Virus record (IMG/VR): IMGVR_UViG_3300013093_000290
Span: 1 to 23,428 of that record
DNA from: a virus
DNA: 23,428 nucleotides
Reading direction: 5' to 3' (one strand)
The position numbers and the translations under genes were made by a program. The number at the start of each line of letters is the position of its first letter. The stretch's first letter is position 1. The notes below the pieces were generated by a model. The model was given only the letters and a program-made list of their open reading frames with translations. It was not told where the DNA came from and searched no databases. Positions 6,637 through 13,324 of this stretch are shown one piece after another.

Positions 6637-9042
6637 CTAGTAATAAGATACTTTGCGTTTGAAGTATTGTTGTTCATCTTCCATGTCAGAGTTAAGACGA
6701 ATAAATCCGCCTTGCCTGAATCTAAGCATTGCTTGACTGGTCGAATCGACTAAGTCATCATGGTCGCCGTTGGGGAAAGATGCAAGCTCTTCTACCAATT
6801 CTTCCGCCCATCTTGTTGTGGGACACCATACAAAACCAGATGCAAACAAATCTGATATAGCGTTTACACGGGCTATCTTATCATTTCCTTTGCTTGGTGT
6901 ATATTCAGAAAGCGGTATTCCCATTGCTCTTAGCTCATAAATAAGCGGTGCACCAGCGGCTTTCTTTTCAATAATTAAAGAATCAGGTTGCCATTCTTTA
7001 TACATTTGTTGCGCCTTGGCTTTGAGAGCTGGAAACTCCATTCGTTGTTTAAACGCATCAAGCAAGATAATATTGGCTTGTTCTTGACCTTTATCGTTTG
7101 GATGGTAAAAAACACCCCAAGTTGTACAAGCTGAATAGTCAGCCCGGGAAGATTTTTCAAACGCAGTATCCCAAGATTGAATAATGTATTCGCATGGTGG
7201 AGGATTGTCTTTGTCCCAAAGTCTCCACATATCCCTTTTAATAATAGCGCCTTCTTCAGAGGTTGGATTTTGCTGGTATTGGGCTTCCCACTTCGATACG
7301 GGAAGTTCAGCTTTAATTGCCTCTAATTCTTCTTGAGACCAAAACTCTGACCATAGGGGTTTACCCGATGGATACAGCGCTGGAAATTCTATAACTTCCC
7401 ACTCGCTACTTCCATCCCGTTTAAACGATGCATCTAATATTTGACCTGTTAAATCTCTTTTAGACCATCTGGTGTTATGGGAAACAATACCATTAGCTAT
7501 AAAATTTTCAGTGCGGTCTATTTCAACATCAAATACCTCTTTTTGCCCTGAAAAAACAATACTAACTATTGGGTCTACTGTGAAGTCTGAGATACGATGC
7601 AGCTCGTTCAAGTATGCTTGCTGTCTTTCCGTATCCAACTGCAAGGTTGCAGTCATTGCAGAGTAATCCTCTGACTTTTCCTGTCTCATGGCAGTGGTCG
7701 ATGCACAATTTACCATTCCAATGGGCACGAGTATTTTTTGTTGTTGGTGGGTTACCGCATATATCACATTGGTTATGACACCCCTTAACCATTGCTTCAT
7801 ACTGTTCAACGGTAATACCATAACGGTGTTTGATGCGGTGTTTACGGGCTTCTTCTGATGATTTTTTGGGAGTATATTGTTTGCCGTAATGTGTAGCGCA
7901 TAAACCACGGCTTGCAATTTTTCTATTACATCCTTCCATTTCGCAAGTAATACCTTTCCACTTTCCATGATGCCCCAATGGTTTTCGTGGTGCGTCTGGA
8001 TTTTTTCGGTGGTAGCTGTCGCTTGCTTGGCATGGTCCACATTTTCCAGCTTTTGTTTTTGCCCTTGAAGGTCTGTTACATCCTTCAGTGATACAAGTAA
8101 ATCTCCCGCTTGTAAATGTTTTAATCTGGTCCACTCTAATACTCCTTCATTCATTACAAGAAACGGATGTCTCTCATTTGCTTGAAGTATTTTACCAGAT
8201 TGTGTTTGTACTGTATATATGGAATCAAAACCATTTGACTTCCAGTTGTTTACTTTGCTAGTAGATAGTTTTCCATTATCAAAGGTGGCAACTACATCGT
8301 CTTTTTTTATATTTTTTAATAAAGTATTTGTTCCGTCAGCCATTAATACGTTTGTATCGCCAACCATACACATTACTATAATAATAGCTCCGCCTGGTTG
8401 TAGACGTTGTCTAGGACCTGAGTTATACCATTCATAGACACGGTCATAAACCGCAGGATTGCCTAGCATGGCTTCTTGTTCGCTATGCGGGTCATCAATG
8501 ATTAATACATCAGCGCCTTTTCCTGTTACCGCTCCGCCCACTCCAATAGCAAAATAGTCCCCCCCTGCATGGGTATTCCAACGACCGGCGGCTTTTGAAT
8601 CGCTTGATAATTTAGTATTAAAAACCGATTGATAGTCAGACGTATTGACAAGATTACGAACCTTGCGACCGAATCCAACTGCCAGTTCAGCGGTGTGGGC
8701 AGTTTGAATGATTTTTTTATTTGGGAACTTTCCAAGATACCAAGAAGGGAAAAGGTATGAAGCAAACTCGGACTTTGTATGTCTAGGTGGCATGTTGATA
8801 ATGAGTCGTTTAAGAGAGCCTTCCGCAACTCGTTCAAATGCATTAGCCATGATTGCGTGGTGCTCTCCAGCAATAAATGCGCTCCACATAGCCTGTACAA
8901 ACGGTAAGAAGTTTTCCCTGCATCGCTCATTTTGATCCGCCTTTAATACTTGTTGAATTTTCTTTATATTCGGGTGGTCCTTGGGAAGCGCATTAAGCAT
9001 TTCCCTATAGTTACGTATTTCAGTCTTAGTTAAAACTGGCAT
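6637..9042 (-). CDS. terL: Terminase large subunit precursor with in-frame intein
   Basis: The packaging motor ATPase and nuclease is encoded as an 801-residue precursor. N-extein (1-224): Walker A-like PPRHTKSE at 85-92 and Walker B VLIIDDPHS at 179-187. The intein occupies residues 225-523, inserted exactly between IIIVM and TRW, a conserved strand of the ATPase domain. C-extein (524-801): TRWSKRDLTG, then an RNase H-like nuclease with D625 (QSWDTA), D635, E692 (LIIEKK) and the NGDHDDLVD acidic cluster at 758-766. Spliced length would be 502 residues, normal for the family. Protein splicing must occur for function. The gene follows the small terminase and winged-helix genes and precedes portal. 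Confidence 0.93.
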   Translation of the reverse strand: MPVLTKTEIRNYREMLNALPKDHPNIKKIQQVLKADQNERCRENFLPFVQAMWSAFIAGEHHAIMANAFERVAEGSLKRLIINMPPRHTKSEFASYLFPSWYLGKFPNKKIIQTAHTAELAVGFGRKVRNLVNTSDYQSVFNTKLSSDSKAAGRWNTHAGGDYFAIGVGGAVTGKGADVLIIDDPHSEQEAMLGNPAVYDRVYEWYNSGPRQRLQPGGAIIIVMCMVGDTNVLMADGTNTLLKNIKKDDVVATFDNGKLSTSKVNNWKSNGFDSIYTVQTQSGKILQANERHPFLVMNEGVLEWTRLKHLQAGDLLVSLKDVTDLQGQKQKLENVDHAKQATATTEKIQTHHENHWGIMESGKVLLAKWKDVIEKLQAVVYALHITANNILPKNHQKKPVNTASNTVMVLPLNSMKQWLRGVITNVIYAVTHQQQKILVPIGMVNCASTTAMRQEKSEDYSAMTATLQLDTERQQAYLNELHRISDFTVDPIVSIVFSGQKEVFDVEIDRTENFIANGIVSHNTRWSKRDLTGQILDASFKRDGSSEWEVIEFPALYPSGKPLWSEFWSQEELEAIKAELPVSKWEAQYQQNPTSEEGAIIKRDMWRLWDKDNPPPCEYIIQSWDTAFEKSSRADYSACTTWGVFYHPNDKGQEQANIILLDAFKQRMEFPALKAKAQQMYKEWQPDSLIIEKKAAGAPLIYELRAMGIPLSEYTPSKGNDKIARVNAISDLFASGFVWCPTTRWAEELVEELASFPNGDHDDLVDSTSQAMLRFRQGGFIRLNSDMEDEQQYFKRKVSYY
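7562..8134 (-). CDS. EndoVII-type HNH endonuclease nested out of frame in the intein
   Basis: This 190-residue protein lies entirely inside the intein DNA but in the -1 frame relative to terminase. It begins with GTG at 8132-8134, with AAGGAG seven bases upstream. It has two Cys-rich zinc-binding modules (C14, C19, C32, C35 and C64, C69, C79, H82), each with an EGCNR signature. The endonuclease VII-like HNH domain follows: YGITVEQYEAM, CDICG at 123-127, LCIDHCHETGKVRGLLCNDCN at 143-163 with H147, H149 and N163, and the closing helix SILERAASYLR. All metal-binding and catalytic residues are intact, which argues against a chance frame. It probably cleaves intein-free terL alleles to drive intein homing. 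Its ends overlap codons of intein strands, so those bases encode two proteins. Confidence 0.88.
   Translation of the reverse strand: MDQIKTFTSGRFTCITEGCNRPSRAKTKAGKCGPCQASDSYHRKNPDAPRKPLGHHGKWKGITCEMEGCNRKIASRGLCATHYGKQYTPKKSSEEARKHRIKHRYGITVEQYEAMVKGCHNQCDICGNPPTTKNTRAHWNGKLCIDHCHETGKVRGLLCNDCNLAVGYGKTASILERAASYLRLHSRPNS
8142..8147 (-). promoter_or_regulatory. Internal ribosome binding site for the nested endonuclease
   Basis: AAGGAG on the minus strand lies seven bases before the GTG at 8132-8134, inside the intein coding frame. This supports independent initiation of the nested gene on the terminase mRNA. I found no convincing slippery heptamer that would favour frameshifting instead. Confidence 0.75.
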
Positions 9043-9054
9043 AGCTACTCCTGA

Positions 9055-9285
9055 TCATAACCGTACCATTTTCTCTACTGACTTATCTATCACCTTTAAA
9101 GACCTAACCTCATGAGCCTTAACCTGAAGCAATCCATCTTTCTTAAGCCTATGCACAAGCCTATGTATATTGCTTTTGCTTTTTAAATTTAATCCTTGTG
9201 CAATATTCATGTACGAAGGAGCATAACCTTTAAGTGTTATATACGCCTTGATAAATTCAAAAACCTGTTGTTGTCTAGGACTCAT
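9055..9285 (-). CDS. LexA-type winged-helix DNA-binding protein
   Basis: This 76-residue protein (MSPRQQQVFEFIKAYITLKG) matches the N-terminal DNA-binding domain of LexA: helix 1 with RQQQVFEFI, GYAPSYMNIAQGLNLKSKSNIHRLV as the helix-turn-helix, then a wing with GLLQVKAHEVRSLKV. The autocleaving peptidase domain of LexA is absent, so it cannot self-cleave. I chose the ATG at 9283-9285; a TTG seven codons upstream would place the palindrome inside the gene. It lies 12 bp upstream of terL and 268 bp downstream of the small terminase gene. It is likely a transcriptional regulator, possibly acting on its own promoter. Confidence 0.75.
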   Translation of the reverse strand: MSPRQQQVFEFIKAYITLKGYAPSYMNIAQGLNLKSKSNIHRLVHRLKKDGLLQVKAHEVRSLKVIDKSVEKMVRL

Positions 9286-9289
9286 ATAT

Positions 9290-9323
9290 ACCCCCGGGGT
9301 GAACAAAATAGAAACGTTCTAGG
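9290..9323. promoter_or_regulatory. Candidate operator palindromes before the winged-helix gene
   Basis: ACCCC-C-GGGGT (9290-9300) lies just before the ATG. AGAA-ACG-TTCT (about 9311-9321) lies a little further upstream, and GAACGTTC occurs again near 9380. Such symmetric sites between a leftward promoter and a LexA-type gene suggest autoregulation. This is inference from position and symmetry. Confidence 0.4.
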
Positions 9324-9328
9324 GGGGT

Positions 9329-9356
9329 ATTCTATATTCAATGTTTAAACTGTCAA
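9329..9356 (-). promoter_or_regulatory. Candidate sigma70 promoter, leftward
   Basis: On the minus strand TTGACA (9351-9356) is separated by 16 bases from TAGAAT (9329-9334). The spacer begins with GTTTAAAC (9343-9350). Transcription would start near 9322 and read the winged-helix gene and terL. The rest of 9357-9553 shows only G-rich tracts and no gene that I can support. Confidence 0.5.
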
Positions 9357-9553
9357 GTCCTTTTATTGATAAGGGGGTAGGGGTGAACGTTCGTATTGCA
9401 TAGAGAGTTTGTAATCGGATGTGGAAAATAGAGCGTAAGGTTGGACGGGGCAGGAGTGCCGTTCCGGCGGGGGTGGTACGTGGGTGGTCAGCTACGCCAG
9501 GCACACGACAAGCGCATACCCCTGCGACACTATTTGTTATAAAAGAATAATCG

Positions 9554-10153
9554 TTAGTGAACTGCTTTGAACTTAGTCCAGTGCTCATCTAACTCACGCT
9601 TCAATTGCTCTGCGTCAACAGTCTCTGTCTTGACCTCACTCTTATCAGTGAACATGCCGATTGCTCTACCCATAAGCTCGAGTGACTTAAGACGATCTCC
9701 AAGCTTTGCCTTGTCATCATCCGCATGCTTCAGTAAATCACCCATAATCTTTCTCCGAGTGGCAACTGCATCATCAATAATATTTTGCTCCACGCTCTCC
9801 CAAACGTGCTCTAGCAGACTACTCACTCGAGGGTCACGCATAAGACGATTAGCCTCAGTGATCACGCTTGCATCACTCATTCTCCGAGTGTCGTAAGCTT
9901 TTACGTAAGCCTCTCGAGGTGATAAACCTTGAGCGACGCAACTTGTAAAGCATCTCATCTTTGCAGTCATTCTTGGATGGTTGTCCTTTACTCCTACAAC
10001 CTTGCCACTTCTTTTATATTTACTTACAGTAGAAGCAACCGCAGACCGCATCGCTTCGCTTATTCCCTCGCTCTCCACGTTCGTGCCTGTGCGTTCTCTA
10101 TCGTTGGTGCTATTTGATTCAGCGCTCTGGTTGCCGTCATTTAATTCACTCAT
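9554..10153 (-). CDS. terS: Terminase small subunit
   Basis: This 199-residue protein binds the packaging start site and hands DNA to the large subunit. It has a disordered, Asn/Ser-rich N-terminus (1-30), then the fold expected of small terminases: MRCFTSCVAQGLSPREAYVKAY (about 67-88) with SDASVITEANRLMRDPRVSSLLE resembles the helix-turn-helix seen in this family. A coiled-coil-like helical region (QNIIDDAVATRRKIMGDLLKHADD) and a charged C-terminus (ELDEHWTKFKAVH) follow. AAGGAT lies a few bases before the ATG. Position upstream of terL on the same strand supports the call. Confidence 0.85.
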   Translation of the reverse strand: MSELNDGNQSAESNSTNDRERTGTNVESEGISEAMRSAVASTVSKYKRSGKVVGVKDNHPRMTAKMRCFTSCVAQGLSPREAYVKAYDTRRMSDASVITEANRLMRDPRVSSLLEHVWESVEQNIIDDAVATRRKIMGDLLKHADDDKAKLGDRLKSLELMGRAIGMFTDKSEVKTETVDAEQLKRELDEHWTKFKAVH

Positions 10154-10336
10154 TGGTCATCCTTACATTGTTTTAAAAATACCCTATCGATTAATACTCA
10201 TATCAATATTGTTTAAACACTACGTGTAAACATGTGTTCTTATTTTGGGAGCATTTGACTGTCTCGCTTCGCTCCCCAAAACCGCAGGCTCACCACATGA
10301 GCTACCAACATCTGCGTTTAAACATCTTGATAAAAG

Positions 10337-10411
10337 TTATCCACAACCACCATTTTAAACTTATCCACACCCTGTTGACAACTTAAGTTATCCACCGCAA
10401 ACTGTGGATAA
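10337..10411. other. DnaA-box cluster, candidate replication origin
   Basis: Four DnaA boxes lie in 75 bp: TTATCCACA at 10337-10345 and 10361-10369, TTATCCACC at 10388-10396, and the reverse-strand copy TGTGGATAA at 10403-10411. Three are perfect consensus. The cluster sits where leftward and rightward genes diverge and next to inverted repeats and an AT-rich stretch (10500-10640). This is the arrangement of a DnaA-dependent origin. A DnaA-titrating or regulatory role is the alternative. Confidence 0.65.
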
Positions 10412-10442
10412 TAAATGCACCAAAATAGTGAAAACCGCCCAG

Positions 10443-10499
10443 GAGCGACAAACGATAGCACGTCAAGGGGGTAGGTGCTATCACCCCTAAAAATCGCTC
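10443..10499. repeat. Nested inverted repeat beside the DnaA boxes
   Basis: An 8-bp perfect inverted repeat, GATAGCAC (10454-10461) and GTGCTATC (10475-10482), is enclosed by GAGCGA (10443-10448) and TCGCTC (10494-10499). The 13-base loop contains a GGGGG tract. It could be a protein-binding site, a cruciform or an RNA hairpin. Confidence 0.6.
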
Positions 10500-10529
10500 T
10501 AAAGCCGTTTAAATCGGTCAAATATACAA

Positions 10530-10548
10530 AAGTATTCAACTAATACTT
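10530..10548. repeat. Short perfect inverted repeat in AT-rich stretch
   Basis: AAGTATT (10530-10536) and AATACTT (10542-10548) flank a 5-base spacer, inside the AT-rich segment between the DnaA boxes and the rightward promoter. Confidence 0.5.
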
Positions 10549-10631
10549 AAGAGTTCAAATCGATACACTAATAAAGAATACAACTCAACCACATAATAAC
10601 CCTACAAAGCATTAGGTCTTTATAAAAATAT

Positions 10632-10661
10632 TTGTTTATGCGTTTAAACATGTGCTATCAT
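10632..10661 (+). promoter_or_regulatory. Rightward promoter with extended -10
   Basis: TTGTTT (10632-10637), an 18-base spacer and TATCAT (10656-10661) with a preceding TGC extension form a plausible sigma70 promoter. The spacer contains GTTTAAAC (10642-10649). It would drive the rightward block starting at 10962. Confidence 0.5.
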
Positions 10662-10961
10662 TGAGGCTCATTCAGTGAAAGCACTGACTGAAATTGACCC
10701 CTAAGACCTACACCTAACGACTGTAAGAGGGCGAGCCAAAAGCCGGTAAGGTTCCAGTCCTTATTACTCCGAGAGCCTAGATTGCAATAGCTACAGACCA
10801 CTCGCACTACACATAAGAGGGTCAACCGCAGTTGAGCACGATCTAATTACTCTCTCATGACCCTATTCGTGAATAAGTAGGGTGTGATTGCATCACATAA
10901 GCGCATTCTTTTTAGTGTGCTTATGCGATGTAATTTCGCATCGATACAAGGAGCCTAAAAT
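10662..10961 (+). promoter_or_regulatory. Long structured 5' leader of the rightward block
   Basis: These 300 bases hold no gene that I can support but many local helices: TCAGTG/CACTGA near 10672-10688, TAAGG/CCTTA around 10746-10762 with a 7-base loop resembling a tRNA T-arm, ACCCTA/TAGGGT near 10860-10882, and a 19-bp imperfect stem at 10887-10934. AGGGTCA and TGACCCT also match at longer range. AAGGAG near 10949 then leads to the ATG at 10962. A regulatory leader RNA is plausible. No known riboswitch class was recognised. Confidence 0.45.
10887..10934 (+). repeat. 19-bp stem-loop just before the first ribosome site
   Basis: Arms 10887-10905 and 10916-10934 match at 16 of 19 positions. 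Two of the three exceptions are G-U in RNA, with a 10-base loop. The second arm can alternatively pair with the bases just downstream (TGCGA with TCGCA), a possible switch near the ribosome site. Confidence 0.55.
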
Positions 10962-11081
10962 ATGGGAACACTATTACAGAGATACAACATCTATTTGGCT
11001 TGCGCCGATGACGGCAAGGGCGGGGACATTACCAGGGGAGGCGCTCCCTTACTTACATTTGAGGAGTGGCTCAATGCTTAA
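10962..11081 (+). CDS. Small soluble hypothetical protein (39 aa)
   Basis: This 39-residue reading frame begins MGTLLQRYNIYLACADDGKGG and ends in TFEEWLNA. AAGGAG lies upstream of the ATG at usual distance and the stop overlaps the start of the next gene by eight bases. The clean ribosome site and the overlapping start of the next gene support its being real. No function is recognisable. Confidence 0.55.
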   Translation: MGTLLQRYNIYLACADDGKGGDITRGGAPLLTFEEWLNA

Positions 11082-11262
11082 AGCACTCATCACTTTAATA
11101 CTCTCAATAATTTTTGCAGGCGTGGCATTCGTGGTCATGCTCGACTGGCTCGGCGGGTGCGGTGAAACTTACACCTATGCCGATGGCTCTCAACACCAAG
11201 GCGAATGCCTTGGACGGTTAACTCTTAAATCATTAATCAATAAAGGCATCAATCATGGATAA
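11074..11262 (+). CDS. Small single-pass membrane protein (62 aa)
   Basis: The protein starts MLKALITLILSIIFAGVAFV, one membrane helix (about residues 3-25), followed by a short polar tail with two cysteines (GGCGETYTYADGSQHQGEC) that could form a disulfide if exported. GAGGAG precedes the ATG at 11074, which I prefer to farther upstream starts because those lie in the structured leader. Its stop overlaps the SprT-like gene by eight bases. The function is unknown. Confidence 0.6.
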   Translation: MLKALITLILSIIFAGVAFVVMLDWLGGCGETYTYADGSQHQGECLGRLTLKSLINKGINHG

Positions 11263-11827
11263 CATTACACGTGAAGACTGGCTCAATAATGCAGTCATTG
11301 AACTGCGCCCCATTTTCAAATCAGTTGGCTTTCCGCTCCCGGACAATATCCGAGTAACCTGCGGGTTCCCATCTCGGCACGCTCGCAGTTTAAACAGGGC
11401 AATCGGTGAGCACTGGAGCGCCAAGGCATCGGACGATAACACTCACGAAATTCTCATCTCGCCGGTGCAAGATGACCCCATCGAGGTATTCGGTATTCTT
11501 GTACACGAACTGTCTCACTCAGCGACTGACGGTGACGGGCATAAAGGCAACTTTCCCCGATTGGTGCGAAGTTTATGGCTTGAGGGCAAGCCGACTGCGA
11601 CCGTAGTCGGTGAGGCTTTTAAGAAAAGCTTCTCGGCGCTCATCGATGGGCTTGGCGCTTATCCTCACGCCCGCTTAAACATCAATGCGAATAAAAAGAC
11701 TCAGTCCACTCGCATGCTCAAAGCGGTCTGTAAAGGGTGCGGTTTCACCATTCGGTTATCTAGTAAGTGGGCTGATCAAGGCTTGCCGATATGCTCATTT
11801 GACAACAACGTATTCACTTTATCTTAA
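11255..11827 (+). CDS. SprT-like zinc metalloprotease
   Basis: This 190-residue protein has the SprT-type metalloprotease active site HELSH (residues 84-88) with a downstream DGHKGNF. A C-terminal zinc-ribbon half-site CKGCGFTIRLSSKW...GLPIC follows (C159, C162, C180). The usual fourth zinc ligand after C180 is not evident. SprT/Spartan proteins cleave DNA-bound proteins. In a phage this could clear protein from replicating DNA. It is the first of a tight operon with the AAA+ ATPase and CobT-like genes, which suggests a shared task. AAGG precedes the ATG. Confidence 0.8.
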   Translation: MDNITREDWLNNAVIELRPIFKSVGFPLPDNIRVTCGFPSRHARSLNRAIGEHWSAKASDDNTHEILISPVQDDPIEVFGILVHELSHSATDGDGHKGNFPRLVRSLWLEGKPTATVVGEAFKKSFSALIDGLGAYPHARLNINANKKTQSTRMLKAVCKGCGFTIRLSSKWADQGLPICSFDNNVFTLS

Positions 11828-11845
11828 TTTTTAGGAGGCTTACCC

Positions 11846-13321
11846 ATGTTACCAATCGAACGTCAACTCTCTCTTATCCCGCTCAATCAACTCAATGCGG
11901 TGCTTTTATCTAAATCGATTTGCGCTCAAACATCAAAGGATAGCGCAGTCGAGCAAGTGTCTATCCTGATCAATGATGGGCACATCACATTAGACCAGGT
12001 CAAATCAACCAGGTCGAACGGTGCAACCGTAGTCGCATCAAATGTAACGATACCGGATGACGTACGTGCTCAAATCACAAAGGCATCAAGCGAGGTGAGC
12101 AATGCGGTCGCTGAGATTCAGAGACTGCAATTTGTTATTGACAACACCATAAGATCGCAGAGCCGTAATCATTCAGCGATGGAGAATAATTTTGATGACC
12201 TGTCTCGCCGTTTAAACGCTAAGATCGATGCGGTGCAGGGCGTTGATTACAACATTGTCAAGGGGTCGATTGTCTCTGAGGTATCAAAACTGTTTGATGA
12301 ATTCAGGACTGTCGCAACTCCCGAGCAATTGGTTGAGGTTGCCAAAATTGTTCCCAAGACTACCCACAAAATTGCAAAGGATGTATTCGGAGACATCTGC
12401 ACCTACAGGTACAACGGTGAGACGATTGACTTCTCATCGTTCGAGGTCGATGTGTGGAATGACCCCGATGCACCGGCTCTCGTTGCCGATTACAACTTCA
12501 ACCCCGAGCACTTGCATCAAGCACTTATCGCACTCGATGATCCACTGCCTGATAACGTGTGGCTCGCCGGTGAGCGTGGCACTGGTAAGACCGAATTCGT
12601 GGCTCAACTTGCCAACCGCCTGGGTCGCCGATTGTTCCGAGTCAACTTTGATGAGGCTCTCGAGCGTGCCGAGTTTATCGGGGGTAACACAATTGAAAAT
12701 TCAAACGTGGTTTGGAAGCCCGGTGTTATCACTCAAGCGATTCAGCATCCAGGTGCAATCATTCTGCTAGATGAAATTGGTTTTGCACGTGCTCAAAATC
12801 TCGCCGTCTTGCATGCCCTGTGCGAGCGCTCACCGCACCGCTCAATCGTGATCAGCGAGACCGGTCAACGCATTCCAGTCGCTTCGCATGTCGTGTTTTT
12901 CGGCGCTGACAACTCGAACGGTCATGGTGACCAGTCAGGCAACTTCGCCGGTGTACGTGATCAAAATACGGCATTCCTCGACCGCTTCTCATTCACTCTG
13001 CGATTTGATTATTTAGAGGAAAGTGACGAAGTTGAATTGATTGTGAACCGCACCGGCTTGCCGTTCGATGCTACTTTGACACTAGTTCGCTTTGCGAATG
13101 TGGCACGTGAGAAAGCACGTGCAGGGTTGCTGACACAACCGCCGAGCATACGTCAACTTTTTGCCTGGGCAAGAGCGATCAAAAAGGGAGTACCAGTCGC
13201 AATTGCATTTAAGAATTCAATCGTTAACAAATTTCCGAGTGACTGCGAGAGCGAATTGCTTGGAGTGTTTAGCGCCACGATTGATGTTGACAATTTGAAA
13301 TCATTTTTAATTAAGGGGTAA
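11846..13321 (+). CDS. CobS/MoxR-type AAA+ ATPase
   Basis: This is a 491-residue protein with a long N-terminal region (1-215, partly coiled-coil around 75-130) and a C-terminal AAA+ domain. The domain has Walker A GERGTGKT (242-249), Walker B AIILLDEIG (304-312), sensor 1 FFGADNSN (351-358) and an arginine finger in LDRF (R380). FIGGNTIENSNVVWKPG between the Walker motifs resembles CobS and MoxR proteins, which act with VWA-domain partners to remodel or load metal into a target. No CobN chelatase subunit is present, so cobalamin synthesis is unlikely. AGGAGG precedes the ATG. The CobT-like partners follow directly, four bases after the stop. Confidence 0.85.
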   Translation: MLPIERQLSLIPLNQLNAVLLSKSICAQTSKDSAVEQVSILINDGHITLDQVKSTRSNGATVVASNVTIPDDVRAQITKASSEVSNAVAEIQRLQFVIDNTIRSQSRNHSAMENNFDDLSRRLNAKIDAVQGVDYNIVKGSIVSEVSKLFDEFRTVATPEQLVEVAKIVPKTTHKIAKDVFGDICTYRYNGETIDFSSFEVDVWNDPDAPALVADYNFNPEHLHQALIALDDPLPDNVWLAGERGTGKTEFVAQLANRLGRRLFRVNFDEALERAEFIGGNTIENSNVVWKPGVITQAIQHPGAIILLDEIGFARAQNLAVLHALCERSPHRSIVISETGQRIPVASHVVFFGADNSNGHGDQSGNFAGVRDQNTAFLDRFSFTLRFDYLEESDEVELIVNRTGLPFDATLTLVRFANVAREKARAGLLTQPPSIRQLFAWARAIKKGVPVAIAFKNSIVNKFPSDCESELLGVFSATIDVDNLKSFLIKG

Positions 13322-13324
13322 ATT

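Larger units (their letters stand above)
7474..8370 (-). mobile_element. Intein in the large terminase (299 codons)
   Basis: The intein begins with Cys225 of the precursor (CMVGDTNVLMADGT, block A) and has a block-B NERHPFLV near residue 289 and an EWTRLKHLQAGDLLV strand. It ends with VFDVEIDRTENFIANGIVSHN-like blocks F and G, with the penultimate His and terminal Asn intact. The +1 residue is Thr524. All splicing residues expected of a class 1 intein are therefore present. Between about residues 322 and 485 the splicing frame shows no endonuclease motif. The same DNA codes, one frame over, for an HNH endonuclease (7562-8134). This makes it look like a mini-intein with an insertion read in two frames. 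Confidence 0.92.

Noticed and set aside
7474-8370. Programmed -1 frameshift joining the intein to the HNH frame
   Set aside because: No canonical slippery heptamer was seen before 8134, and a well-placed AAGGAG and GTG give a simpler route. Frameshifting would also remove the terminase C-terminus.
8526-8930. 134-codon minus-strand frame within the first half of terL
   Set aside because: No recognisable motif or upstream ribosome site. It lies over conserved ATPase motifs of the terminase frame.
9319-9588. 89-codon minus-strand frame between the terminase genes
   Set aside because: It overlaps the end of terS and a promoter, has no ribosome site that I can see and an unnatural Pro/Arg/Thr-rich sequence with no recognisable pattern.
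10318-10539. 73-codon minus-strand frame over the DnaA boxes
   Set aside because: It has no ribosome site or motif and overlies the DnaA boxes and inverted repeats. Non-coding function explains the sequence better.
10720-10800. Possible tRNA around a T-arm-like hairpin
   Set aside because: The TAAGG/CCTTA hairpin has a 7-base loop, but no matching acceptor stem, anticodon arm or D-arm could be found on either strand.
12228-12770. 180-codon plus-strand frame inside the AAA+ gene
   Set aside because: Low-complexity Arg/Ser/Leu/Thr composition, no motif and no ribosome site. The overlapping frame has intact AAA+ motifs. It is a shadow, unlike the nested HNH gene in the intein.
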